Part shown: piece after piece, positions 10,501 through 22,841 of the stretch | Numbering within the stretch: position 1 is the first letter of the stretch | How the letters are laid out: each line of letters begins with the position of its first letter | Assembly: GCA_014898415.1 (NCBI GenBank) | Contig: RCTD01000017.1 | Span: forward strand, 371,001 to 435,000 | Reading direction: 5' to 3' | Length of the DNA stretch: 64,000 bases | Origin: Stromatinia cepivora | Taxonomy: Eukaryota > Ascomycota > Leotiomycetes > Helotiales > Sclerotiniaceae | Program-made: the position numbers and the translations under genes | Notes under the pieces: generated by a model | What the model was told of the DNA's origin: nothing | The model's input: the letters and a program-made list of their open reading frames with translations, nothing else | The model's database searches: none

Positions 10501-11837
10501 CTTTCTTGGGATAGATTAGTATATTTGGTACTCCTCGGATCGAGTGGATGCTTATACAACATGGTAGCTTGATCCAAACTGGGTCCCAAATCTGTGGCAG
10601 TATCAGAAAACAAATCATAAGAACCGAGGTATGATTGTCGCATATTAATCTGTGTTAAATCAAAAGCCCGTGGTGAAGTAGGATGTTCGATGAAAAGAAT
10701 ATTGGAAGAAAGTAAGTTGCCATGAACAATTCCTTTCGAGTGTAAATCAAATACAGCATTAGCTATGTTGTAGGCTAATCTGTACTTGACCTCCAAACTT
10801 GGTTCAAATGCTGGACTTATTAGAAGCTCTGACAATGAATTTATCGTGGGCATCTGTAAAGTTGGACTTTGAATGTCCATAGGTCCAAAATTTGTTGGCA
10901 AGGCAAACAACAGACAAAATCTCGAATGCTCGGCATCTTCATAATATCCAATGAGACGAAGTAATCCAACAAGCAATCGGTCAGAAGAGTAATACGCCTG
11001 CGAAAGTCCAGCAAAGAGTTTTTCGAATCTAGTCATGGATGGAGTGATTCCAGTAACGGAATAAATAGGATCATAAGGGGCATATTCGACAAGAACAGGT
11101 ATTGGATCAGGAGGTTGACCGATAGCTTTTCTCAAATCCGAAGAGTTAACAGATCTTCTCATCAAGACTATTTGCCTCAATGTATTGTTCGACGTTGACC
11201 TTGATGTACCACGTGTAGCAATTATTTGATTCCCCGTCCAAATTAGAGTTGCCGGATCTATTTGTTGTGGAGCTGACATTCTTGTCGATTCAAATTGTCT
11301 TTCCTCAAATTCCGAAGACTGATCTTTTGAACTTGAAGCTTCCGAAGGTTGTAGACCGAGACCACTCCTTGCCGACTGTCTTGTCTTTGATAAATCATAA
11401 AGAGTATCAATAGACATGGTTAAATCTCGAATCAAATCCTCGAACCTCGATTTATCCCATTGAATTAAAGCACCCTTTTCCGATTTTTCCGATGGTCTCT
11501 CATCCGATGTCAACCTTTTGGATGATTGCCATAATGGTTCAGCTTCAGCTAAAATTTCCTTAATAGTTGACATAACATTTCCGACGATTTCAGATAATCC
11601 TGCCTTTGATACTGATTCATCGATATCAGGTGACTGCGAAGGATCCGACCATTCTAACCCCCATGATACCAAACGATTTTGTTGAATACGTAATTTGCGA
11701 TGTAATGATTGAAGTTCATGATCTTCGACATTTCTAACTGGTTCTTTGATGAAATCATAAATATTTTTGGTATCGGTATAAATTTTGGTTAATCGCCTTT
11801 GAAGAGGTGTTGAAGGTGTTGTGAAGTACTGGTCCAT
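7592..11837 (-). CDS. HeLo-like / pseudokinase / trypsin-like protease fusion protein
   Basis: Exon 1 (11837-9995) and exon 2 (9942-7592) join across a 52 bp intron in phase: 1397 residues. Residues 1-150 are helical and resemble fungal HeLo (prion-inhibition) domains, for example [15 protein letters not shown]. Residues about 190-500 are kinase-like, with [18 protein letters not shown] at 365-382 and [17 protein letters not shown] near 448. The HRD Asp is replaced by Asn (HGN, 372-374) and no DFG is seen, so it is probably a pseudokinase. Residues 655-1090 carry a chymotrypsin-fold triad: His in SVHHML (790/791), Asp in EIDWCLFEF (952) and Ser in GVPGDSGAW (1035). An acidic Ser/Asp-rich insert of about 85 residues follows the His; the tail is acidic then Gly/Ser-rich. 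By analogy with fungal incompatibility proteins, an immune or cell-death sensor with a protease output is plausible; that role is inference. The domain calls are by eye. Confidence 0.8.
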
Positions 11838-12500
11838 GATTACTGATGTTGTTGTTGTGGTTGTAGATGTAGATGTAGGTTGTAAATGTAATTGTTCAAA
11901 TCATAGGCAACAAAAATGACAACAATGCCAGCGATAGCCGTGGAGTCCCAACAAATCAACTTGAGATGAGAATTAAAAAGGATGATAATGAAGAGAAGTT
12001 AATAATGGGTAGTAGTAGCAGAAAATAGAAGATGTAGTATTATCATATGATTGTATGTATGAATCAAAAAATCATGAAAAAAAAAAAAAAAAAAAAAAAG
12101 AACAATCAAAATTGATGATCGATCGATAATTCAAATGATCAAGGTTAAGATTTCAGATCCAAAGTTTTGCTTTAATCTAAAATGTACCGAAGTAAAAATC
12201 GATCAAGGGTCTCTTTCTTCTTTCTTCAAAAATGTAACCTATGGATCTTTGAAGAATGGATAGAATTCGGATGCCTACAGATCTTCGCCGTCCCAAATAT
12301 TGTTGCCTGGAATGAAAATTGAATATTATTGGTTCAAATTGATTATGTAATGATCATTATCAAAAATGCAGCAAAAAGATAAGGATTTTGGCGGTATTGG
12401 CTTGTGTTGGCGGGGAAGGGAAAAAGAAAGAGTTATACGAACTCATGTGTATTAATGAAAGAACCAATGAAGACAAGAGATTTTGAGGTGAATGATGGGA
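11838..12500 (-). promoter_or_regulatory. 5' leader and promoter region of the fusion-protein gene, with a 23-base poly(dA:dT) tract
   Basis: On the minus strand, upstream of the ATG at 11837, the leader is rich in CAA/ACA triplets. A run of 23 A (12077-12099; T on the coding strand) lies about 240 bp upstream of the start. Poly(dA:dT) tracts commonly exclude nucleosomes at fungal promoters. No specific binding site is claimed. Confidence 0.4.
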
Positions 12501-15500
12501 GATCAATTTTCCGATTCTTATCTTGGCATTTTTTGGCATAAGAAGAAATTGCTTTGAGGTCGAAGTTTCACGTGAACCTGGAACCTTATTACATGCGTCG
12601 GAAGTATTTGTCCGTAATAGCTTCCTTTCCCCAGATTTTCATTCGTCAATCCTTTTATATTTTTCTATCTTCATCGAATCCATATATATAAAAATATATC
12701 TTATCACATTTGATTCCTATTCCTCTTTCTCTCCTTCTATTTTTTATTTTTCCATTCCTATCTAATTATTTAGATTTTAAAATAGATTTTAAAATAAATT
12801 CTAAATGTATTAAAAACAGTATTCAACTTTCACCTTCTCGTACACCTTTCTTCCACTACCACCAAAAAGCATTTCAAATCTCAAACCTACAATCTCCTTC
12901 ATTCAAACATCAAAATGCTGGAGCCTAAGGGAGGCAAATGCAATGCAAGGATCAGAAAAACAAATGAACGAAACAAGAAAATCAAGCACGTGTTCATGCA
13001 CAATTACTCTTCACTTTTCTTTACTTCTTGTGTATTCTATTCTGATAGCCAAGATATTGGTTGAAGTTATTGATGTAATGTTTTTAAGCAAAGCATGTAT
13101 AGATCCGATGGTAGCCACTATCTCTATCACCGTCTTGCATACTAGGTATTGTATTGTATATGGATATCCAGCCAAGGCCTTTCCTCTGTGTAATAAGCGC
13201 ATGGACTCACCATATTCGGATATGATATCCACTTTTTTCATATTCATTCATCCCTACTATATCCACATCTCATTCCCGACTCGGATCAAAAACGAATTCT
13301 CCGGTATGAATGCTGCCTATACTTACGCCGCAATCGTGCTTCACATACTAGGTAGTCTGTCTGTAAGTCCCAGTTAATGCAGGAAAAAAGCCATAAGCCA
13401 TGCTGAAACTTGGGTACTATTGCCTACTTCTGATATACCGAGGTAGTCAGCTTTCAGATGTGGTGATAACTTGTTCACCCGTCTTATGATATTATTATTT
13501 GGTATTTGGTTACAAGAGATCTTTCACTGACCTCGTTCGTCATTGTCTTAATTGCATCTAGAACCACACCATGCGATCCGTGTCACTTCCCAGCTAGCCA
13601 ATATGAAAACGAAATATGATTATTTAGAATTTTACTTTAGGCTACAGTCAAAGTAGATTTTCATTCCCACTAGCTTCTCGGGTCTCCTCAATGCTTGACG
13701 ATTCAACGATGTCGCAATATCACAATATCACTTACCAATATCACTTACCAATATCATCTCCCTTATCTTACCGGGCCCGGATTAATCTTTAGACGCAGAC
13801 TAACTTTATCAATGTCGGGGCTCTAGGATCCTCGTGTTCAGCAAGTCTAGAGTACATGTCATATGAACTTCTTCATTTCTCGATGCACGGATGTACAGTC
13901 AATATCAACTAGACGAGCTGCAAAACATCACTCTGGGATCGGATCTTCCCTCCACTTATTAGATCGTAGTCAATCGGAAGATTACTTCTGCCGGGAACGG
14001 GTTATCACGAGATAGCACTTTGATTTTGTGATATTACTACCCATGAATACTAAACCCACGGCAACTGATGGCCTCTCACCTCTGTTAAGTAATAATGTAT
14101 CCACCACTCCCCCGCACAACATACACCTCGGCCCCAGCTTCCCCGTCTCTGTTATACATTTACCGGTTTTCGCTTTTACCTTGTATCATAGTATATACCC
14201 TGAGCTCCTCATGATCCTAAACCCCTCATTCCCTCTTCTACCCATTCAAGAATCAACTTCCTAATCTTACATCAAGTTACCTATCCCTGTAACTCTTGGT
14301 AATTATCCGTTACAATACATTGTACAGAGTCTGAAATTCCAATCCAAGAATTTGTGCTTCTCTTCACTCTTCCACTTTTTCACTCCTCACAGGCGGATTT
14401 TATAAGATAATCTAGATGATTTATCTACTTTGACTTCTCATCTCTCCCTCCTATCTCATATTATCTTTTAATTTTGGTTTGATTTTGGTTTAGTTGGGTA
14501 TCTATTATATGTGTACATACCATACCATAAATTCATCTTCAATGCTTCCATTTTCCTCTGTGTATCTATCACCGACTCCCATCAAATCAATCCCTCTCCT
14601 CATTTATTTTACTCTTACAAATATTAACCATATAATTTATAATCATCTAAATTTCAAAGTGTAGAATCTTTTATTCTTTTCTCATCCCTAATTAATTACT
14701 TTTATTAAACTAAGTATTAGACAATTAGATAATCGAGATTTAAAAAAAAGGCTTGCTTGGATATTTAAGCTTATCTAGTAGATTTTTAACATGGTATTTG
14801 GATCTGGAATATGGTAATTATACAGTGTATATTAACTGACTTTAAGTTATTTCGTTGAATCGTGGCTACGGTATTTAAGTGCCTGGTACTGATTTATTAT
14901 TATTGTTTTCTGGTTTAGTTTGATGAGAGTATCTTTGTTGCATATCTGAGAGTATACACTGTAGTATACCGATATACTTTATTGTATTAACGGTAGATTA
15001 GTGGTATGGATGTTAAGTATCCGGCGATCTCTAGCTTTACAATAGTGTTTGCATTTTTCAATAGTATTTACATTTTTCATTACATATATAGTATCTATAC
15101 ACACCAACCGTGACGGATTTTATAGTATATCTTATGTTATACAAGCAATATACACAATTAAAATACATCCATCATACTCGAGTATATATTTAATCATTCA
15201 ACTAACATCTCCGTCTACATCTACATCGATATCTACGGTATACATATCCTCACCAAAACCCACACAACCTCATTTCACATCTCATATTTCACATCCTGCT
15301 CCAGCTCAAATCATTAATATACATATATATCACAGGACTTTCAAAACTGCTCTTTAATATATACCCTGCTATAATCCAATTCCGAATATCCCAACCCCTC
15401 CTCATTCAACCCTATAGTCCCATACTCCAAAATTTTGACTCTCACTCTCACCCCCAGCGTTTTTCCGTCCCGCACAAACACACTCATTGGAGAAAATTAA

Positions 15501-16775
15501 GCCCAGCTAGTCCAGTGCGGGGCTCAAAGCTCAAATTCAAACTCTTAAGCTTTGTATGGAATGTACCAGGTTCTCATATCCGTAGATTCACAGATTCACA
15601 AGCTCTCTATATCCAGTGAGTTAGATTAACTCAGTATAGTTAGCCAGACTATCTTCCTTTTTGGGGGGGGGGGCTTTGTTTTAATGCATGCTGGATATCG
15701 ATTGGATGTAGGATGTCTGTTGAGGGTTGAATAAGTGTTGGGTTTTTGTTTGGGGTTAGTGTTGGAGTTGCAATTGGTATTTTTTCAGTGGATGAGGGGG
15801 GTTGATTTAGAGAGGGAGTTAGAGGGATTAGAGCGGTGATTTAGTGGGACCAGAGAGAGAGGTATGGGTTATGGGTGAAGATATAGATATATTGATATGT
15901 ATATCAACAAAGAAATAGAACAAAAGAAATAAATACAAAGAATAGACGCTGAATTTTGCAACTGGGTAAGCGAAGGGGTAAGTGGGTTCCCCGGGAGGTG
16001 ATGTGGTGGTATGATTGTGAGGTATCTATATATAGTAAAGCCGCCGGAGGTATTTACATTATTTTAGTGCTCTGTAACCAAGACTAGATGAGAAGATAGG
16101 TTACTCGTAATTTTGAATATAGATAGAATGAGTAGGATGGATGATAAAAATCTAGGTGTCAACAATGGAAAAAAACGATTATTATAGTAAACCTCAAGTT
16201 CACATGGCTTCAAAAATCATCCTGAATATTGATCCTGGAGTTTTAAAGCTCTTGGTTGAAAAGCTATAAAAGAATATTTCAATCCTTTCCAATATCAGGC
16301 CCGGACTTGGATTTTCTCGAATGTATGAATGTATTCATACATTCCTATCCACCAGCTAGCTAGACTAATCAGCCAAAGACTTTACATAGGTTCTCTGCAT
16401 CCATAGAACGAAGCTCCTTAAATTATCACAATACTAGAACATGTTTTACCTGGTATACCATCAATAGAAGGTATGGATGCATTTATATATTTGCTATTGC
16501 TGTTTTGACTCTTGGGACGAGATGTTCGGGAATTTTGATGAAGCGGATGAAGTAGATGAAGTGAATGAAATTAAACAAATTTCAATAACTAATTTAGTAA
16601 TCTTACCAGGAATAGTAGTAAAACGAGCGACTAAAAAACGTCACAACACAACTGAAGCAATACAAGGATCCATGATTACCTAACCCAATTTCCCTCCATC
16701 CCCCTATTTTCCTTCCTTTAACACCTCCCACCTTCCAAAACCCCTCCCTACAAACCTCCCATCATCTTCTACCCC
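12501..16775. other. Gene-poor interval
   Basis: No gene could be supported in 4.3 kb. The longest open stretch (12943-13377, plus, 144 codons) is Ser-, Ile- and Cys-rich, shows no domain and has no supporting splice pattern. Also present are a run of 11 G at 15663-15673 and a TACATATAT-rich stretch near 15240-15360. The sequence is unique-looking and not RIP-like. Confidence 0.5.
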
Positions 16776-17814
16776 TCACCCACAAAGACCCGGCGCAACA
16801 ACCGAATTACTCTTCCCATCCACACAACGAAAAACCGCATCAAAATCATCAATAATAAACCCAATACTCCCAATCGTCCCAATGATACCGCCAAGGAGCG
16901 AACCCAGCGTTGGACCTACAGTTTCCAAAATATCTGACGCAACAACTTCAAATGATAGTTTTGCGACGTTGGTCCAGGTACTAGGAAATGTACATTTAGT
17001 TACTAGATGGGGGTGGGGTTTTAGGTTAGCGATTGTTAATTTTGCGTAGGGAATAGTATCCGGAATGCCGTTTGAAAAAAAAAGACAGATCAAAACAGAA
17101 GAAAATAGAAACTCACTCATTCCCAATCCCCCATACGCACACCCCGCCTTATCCGTATACAAGCTTCCATCTGTCTGAAAAGCCGTGACCTGCACCGTGC
17201 AAGCCACCCCCGGACTGACACCCGAAGAAGTACTTAAATAACAACCAAAACTCGCATAATTGGCTTTGAAAGAAGCAACTGGAGATTCTAAATAGACGGA
17301 CGTAATGGTAGAACCATTGTAACCCACAGCGCATTGTTGACCGTCGATTTGTTGGAGGAGGGCAGCGGTGCCGGTTTTACGTACGGCGCGGAAACCGGCG
17401 TAGGTTAGTTGGTTGTAGAAGGTTAGGGGGACGTTGGATGTGAGGCCGGGGAGGCCACTGATGGGAATGCTCTCGTACTGTAGGTGGGGGATGGTGTTAG
17501 AGATATTCTTGAAGGGAAGAAGGAGATTAGTACAGAGGGGTGCAGGGTGTATGTACGTACATCACTAAGAACTTCTCCGAGACTTCTAACTACCAACCCG
17601 AAGTCTGCAGCACGAGGTACTACTGCAGGAATGCCAGAGTATGTGATGTCTTCAGACTGAAAGATGTTAGTGTGGATGATAAAGATTGTTGAGAATGTTG
17701 TGGGCGTACATCGGCTTTGACTGGTGTGGTGCGCTTCACAATCTCAGTGGGAACTGCAGAAACCAGAGATGCACCCAGAAGGAGTGAGAGGAAAGCTGTT
17801 TCCTTGAACATCAT
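16776..17814 (-). CDS. Secreted Cys-containing protein with Kex2-type propeptide site, function unknown
   Basis: Four exons (17814-17710, 17656-17561, 17477-17117, 17002-16776) give 262 residues; introns are 53, 83 and 114 bp. The start is the first of two adjacent ATGs (MMFKETAFLSLLLGASLVSA); an upstream in-frame TTG is not used. Residues 1-20 form a signal peptide with likely cleavage after VSA, and KR at 27-28 suits Kex2 processing. The mature part has seven Cys (for example FGCYL, VACTV, KAGCA, KCTF, FRCVD, GLCG), a Gly-rich hydrophobic stretch (GSLLGGIIGTIGSIGFII) near the C-terminus and no lysozyme-, hydrolase- or CFEM-type motif that I recognise. The pattern FGCYL...VACTVQVTAF resembles a beta-sandwich fungal surface protein, but that is weak. 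Intron 3 is in frame and stop-free. Confidence 0.75.
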
Positions 17815-20800
17815 TTTGAAGAGATTGATGAACGAAGATCGAAAGGAAATTAGTAACAACAAATGCCAATTCTCAAGAAAGAAGCTTCTTCATAAAGCGG
17901 ATTGTATCGAAGGAGATGCTGAGTTGGAAGCAGACAAGAGGATCACTCCCCTCTTTATGTATTCATCCCACTCAAACGCCTTGAACGCTATCGGACTTCG
18001 CTCCGATTACCATTTCTACAAGATATCGAGTTCTCGTCAGTATGAATAAGCTCCGACAGCTTGCAGAACTGTGATCTCTGTTTCTATAGGTTCTGAGAAA
18101 GCCCCCAGAGGTAGCTGGGCAATAGGATTCAGACAATGCATTAAAGGCTCATAAGAAAAATTCATAGAACAAGGTATTGATCAATTGTAAAACCCTCGAT
18201 CAGATAGATCATTGGTTCAAAAGGGCCTATTCAAGTGGACAGGGAACGGAATATAGACGAAATATGCATGAAAAGCTTATAATGGAAATCGACAGTGATA
18301 CTCGACAGAGCGTGAAGATTATGTTTCGGAAATTAAAACTTGTGTGATGGTGATAGTGATATGGCTGACATGGTGATGATATTCCCCGCAAAATCGAGGA
18401 AGTAATGTACATCTGAGCCTTTTTGTCCAGAAATTTCGATGACTTTTCTATAGTGTCCTAAAATGGTGACGACGTGGATGAGTGGCTATCATGTTGGCCA
18501 CCCCGAATTATTGACGCATCTAGAATTCAAAGGCTCGGTCAATTCAATCTGACAGCTTGGATCTTCCCCTGAATGGCATCCCTCGCTTCCGATCTACAAA
18601 TCCATCACCTCGTCTATCTTATTTCGTCGACCCCGCCAGTCTTTCCCAGGTAATTCAGCAGCCTTTGTCGAGCGCCCCCGCAAATGTTTATTACCAATAT
18701 AAAATCATCCCAGGTTGTCATAGGTCCGATTCGAGTCCCGAAAGATTTATGTGGCTTTTCTCGATACTGAAAAGTAAGATCTATATGCTTGTTTGTAGAT
18801 GTGGCTGCATATCGGGACTACCATGCTGACAGTTTTTGTTGCACCGGTTATGCACGGCAAAAGTTGTGAGCAAGGGATGTTTAATCACCTTCGAGTGCTT
18901 TTCCGATGCATGGCACACCGATTGATTGGGGGTGATCCTCATTTACTGAAATCAGACGGCTGGAGTTTATTGGTGTTCAGCTGGTTATAGAATGCTGTGA
19001 AAAGTTCAGAGATGCCAATTTCCGTGCACGAGGAGATTGATGACCCTTTTTGTGTGGGGGAATTTGTGAAATAAAACACGTGACCGACGATCATCGTCAT
19101 TGCCGGCCGCAATTGAACAACCTGAAATAGTTGTTATTGATCCATCAACTAAACGTAAGATGATGCAGTTCTTCAAAGTATTATTAGTCTTAGAATTGCA
19201 AATCGATGAGTTCGATGATGCGTAACTCCAGTATTCCCGCATTATCCTCTCGACACCGAGAATGATGTCTCTTATGTGATGAAGAATCCATTATGGCCCT
19301 CGCAGATTGCTCTTAATCCGCGACTTATTCTTCCCGCCCTTGAAACGGGGTGATTTCGAAGATTCTTTCGAGCTTAAAAAATCAATACATATGGATACGG
19401 AATCGAAGTTGATCTAGGCCTTGAATGAGGTACGGAATTTTTCGATCGCACTTGATTTATTGGCTGGGCCGTAGAGTGCCACATTTGAGCCAAAGTATCG
19501 AAACTCGTGAGGTTTAGGATTCCCATAGAGTATACAGAGATCAGTGCGTTTTCACTTGATGGTGATTTGAACAAGCCAAAAACAAGTGACCCCTCTAGTA
19601 GGAAGGATACTGAAATAAGACAACATTATCGATCTGCTTTTTTTTTCCGTATATGGGCGTCGGAGCTTTCACGATCCTGGCAAGAATAGCTTCGTCACAA
19701 ACTAGCATGACAATCACCACTCCAGACTACCTTGTAATTGATGGCGAAGGACGGAAGGAGCCAATGGATGAGCAAAAGCGACGCACATTGAGTACGTTAG
19801 CCAAGTCCGGCGCGCTGGCCAACAAGATATCTCAGCTCAAATAGCATGAACAAAAGAATAGGTCATGAGCTGTCCACCGTAGCCTTCATACACTCACTCG
19901 GAAGTTTGTCCCCATGGATCTGTGAAGCCACGAAGGTTAGCGACGACCGAGAATATTAGCAATTATGGCACATGTCTCATCAAAAAGCATATAGGAAAAT
20001 GTGGATGATAAACAGTTCGTGACCGGGAATGATTCACAACTCCGTAAGCCATATTGGCACAATATCGCTGCAGATTTAAAATATCTGCTCAAAATTGTGA
20101 GAATAGGCCTACTAAAAATACAAAGCAACTATCAAGAGCAGCCCCGGGAAAATGTCGGTATCTGATGTCCCAGAAAGTCTAACAAGATGGGAACCTTGCC
20201 TTGGTCGTATTGGCTAGAGGTGGATCTAGAGCTTGAGCAGATCAAACTCAAATGGTCAAACATAATAACTCAGAAATTATAGGGATCAAGCCCTGAGTTT
20301 TTTCGCTAGAGCAAACAACTTTACCAGAATGCTCGAATGGATGAATTGTATTGCAATCAAAAATGGAATTGACTAGCGAAAGACTTTTTGTTCGAGCCTT
20401 GGTGATGTTTTTTATGCTCGTAATCCTCGTTCTTTCGACTTTTTCAAACTCCAAATACGGCCGACTACATGAATTGCAAATATTTCAATCGTGACACCGA
20501 TTGACGGAAACAACGCACGCTGGTTGTGTGTTGAGTAGAACAGAAACAGAGCACACGGAAAAAACCCCGTTTATTAAGAAGAAAGGGAAGATTGCTACTT
20601 TTGATACGATTCAAGGGGAAGCAAAAGCCTCACAAAAATTTGAGCTGTGGCAAAAAATTTGGGATTTGAGAAACAAGAGTCGATGAAAAGGAAATAGACA
20701 CTGTAGCTTAATTCAAGATCCTTAAGTAATTCATCTGATTGTAAAATTATGCACCAAATTTGTGCATCATCTTCGTCGTTCTCCTATAACTCTCCAACTT

Positions 20801-21250
20801 CATTATCTTTTATCGCATGACTTCAGAAATTTCATAAACCTGATGAGGTCATTCAATTAGGGTTGCTAGGCTTAGCGCATTGACTAAGTAACACTAAATG
20901 TTCTAACGAGTTGACTAGCGAACTAGATAGGGGAATAAAGTAATATTAACTTACCGATGGAGGTCGCGTAGCTTCGAGGACGTGCTTACCCTGAGATAAG
21001 GATTAATGATATAACGGACTTAAAATTAGGTTTTTAATGATATGGAGTAGGGAAGCAGCTTCTGGTAAATGCTTCCAGTGACTTTTCTCCATTTGTTATT
21101 TTCTGAATCTCGCTGCATTCCATTTCCGCATTACACCGACACGCATACATTAATATACATATATGCGCCGATCAGACGACATAAAGTTTTTTATTCAACG
21201 TTATATACATTTGCTCAGTGTCTAGAAAAGAACGATAGCTTTCGATTCAA
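17815..21250. other. Gene-poor interval
   Basis: About 3.4 kb without a supportable gene. Short open stretches at 18557-18829 and 19653-19844 lack domains. A short frame from 18573 reads MASLASDLQIHHLVYLISST and then stops near a possible GTAATT donor; it is GC-richer than its surroundings and might be an exon of a decayed gene, but no partner exon was found. The 5' part (17815-18100) would hold the promoter of the secreted-protein gene. Confidence 0.4.
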
Positions 21251-21363
21251 GATGGTATGTGTTCTTTCAAATCCGGGTGTATTGCATCGTGTTCAATTTC
21301 TGGATTTATCAGAAACCCTACACCACTCTAATTGTTCTTCCTTTCCTCCTTTTCTCCTTAAAT

Positions 21364-21729
21364 ATGGCTAATATGCCTTCACAACAGACAGCAGCTCAAA
21401 TTCCTCTGTTGCTCCCCAATTCCACGGTCAACTCCACAGCCATCGAAGAAGAACAAGGATACGATAAGGCACTATATGAAAGACGACAATTCTTTAACTG
21501 GGTGATAATGTTACACTTCCTCGCAATTATCTTTCAACTCGCTCGATCATACGGCGCAATTCGCAAGCATCGCCAAAGAGAAATGAGAAAGAATGGTGCG
21601 GCCGCAATTGATGAGTTGAAGCTGAAGTTCACAGAGGGTGATGTACTTGGATTAGGGCTAGATGTGATTGAGGGAATTGCATGGGATGACGGGAGAATTG
21701 CTGAGCAAAAGAATGAGAGCATAGCATGA
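21364..21729 (+). CDS. Small single-pass membrane protein, function unknown
   Basis: From the ATG at 21364 the protein has 121 residues. Residues 1-40 are polar with two N-glycosylation sequons (NST, about 19 and 23). Residues 43-60 (FFNWVIMLHFLAIIFQLA) form one hydrophobic segment, followed by a basic stretch (RKHRQREMRK) that by the positive-inside rule suggests N-out/C-in topology. The C-terminal part is acidic and helical. An alternative model begins at an ATG at 21252-21254, whose next six bases are GTATGT: a 133 bp intron (21255-21387, with GGCTAATATG as possible branch and CACAACAG acceptor) would join that single Met codon to ACAGCAGCT in phase. Both give nearly the same protein. No family recognised. 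Confidence 0.6.
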   Translation: MANMPSQQTAAQIPLLLPNSTVNSTAIEEEQGYDKALYERRQFFNWVIMLHFLAIIFQLARSYGAIRKHRQREMRKNGAAAIDELKLKFTEGDVLGLGLDVIEGIAWDDGRIAEQKNESIA

Positions 21730-22841
21730 GCGAAAAATGCTTGGGACATTTGGTTTAAGTTTTTGTATAGCTTTTTGGTAGCGATTGAGAGTTTTATATC
21801 CAGCAGCGTATACAATAGTCCAAATAACAATGAGAAGTTTGAATTTAAGAATATGCTTCAATCACTTTGATAAAGTGATTATTTGAAATGGATTGGATAT
21901 CAAGATAATTTCAATGTTCACAACCATTTCAGTGCCCAGAATTATTTCACTAGTCGAAAATAACGCAGAACTCAAAACCCCTTTATTCTTAGACTGCGGT
22001 CTGGAATATTGGACACATTTTATAATCTGACGTGGTCTTCATTGGCTCAATTTTATTTTGTTGAGCAGCATTTGAGAAATAGCGAAATACAATTTACTGT
22101 TACCCCTTCATCGATCGATCAAGTACTACTCTCAAGAGATACAAATCATGAAGCTTCTGGTTGATAGATGCCTTGGAGCTATAGTGTATCATTATTATCC
22201 GAGATTTCTAAGCTTCTTTTGATTTTCAGGATTCAGGACTGATAGTTTCAGACACACTTGCTCATACCTCGCTCGTAACGTCAGATTCATGATTGACACT
22301 ATGCCCTAGAATCTATCTTCGCCTAAAATGCATCATTCCTCGAGTAGTTCAAACTCAAACTCAGAGTCACGTTCATTGAAACTAAAAGTAGGGCTTGAAT
22401 ATCGCCAGAATTTAGAACCTCTCTAGACGCATTTTAGTCTTTGCAAACTAGACAGTAAAAAGTTAGATTCTTAAAAGAATTTCGTATATATACCCTTCAG
22501 TATTTCAAGCCCCTTCGTTTCTCTCTTCGTCTTGTATCGTCAAATCTTCATCACATATATAAACATCTAAATTCGATATACTTCAAGAAAAACGATAACA
22601 AACTTCGAGTCTCATCACATATATAGATATATGAACTATCACATCACATTATACCTCTCAATATTCATCAATTGAGCGACGTCATATACATCTATCGAAA
22701 ATTCGTATCTTCCTCAACTTCGAACAACGAACCTCGAATCTCTTACAATAATCTAAACCCTCAAACCTCAAATCATATCGCGAATCCTACCGATCTATCC
22801 TCATCTAAATCACACATACACCACCAAACTTCACAATCAAA
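21730..22841. promoter_or_regulatory. Intergenic spacer and promoter of the next small membrane-protein gene
   Basis: It contains a TATATATAC element near 22488-22496 followed by a pyrimidine-rich TTTCTCTCTTCG stretch near 22518, a usual layout just upstream of transcription starts in filamentous fungi. The leader is then long (about 330 bp), AC-rich and has an upstream open frame from 22672 that overlaps the main ATG. Confidence 0.35.

Noticed and set aside
12943..13377. 144-codon plus-strand open frame in the gene-poor interval
   Set aside because: No domain, no splice partners, composition like its non-coding surroundings, and an overlapping open frame on the other strand.
18573..18655. 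Short coding-like frame MASLASDLQIHHLVYLISST ending at a possible splice donor
   Set aside because: The GTAATT donor is weak and no in-phase second exon was found nearby.
18719..18745. GGTCCGATTCGAGTCCC, resembling a tRNA T-arm
   Set aside because: The surrounding bases do not form acceptor, D or anticodon stems, so no tRNA can be built.
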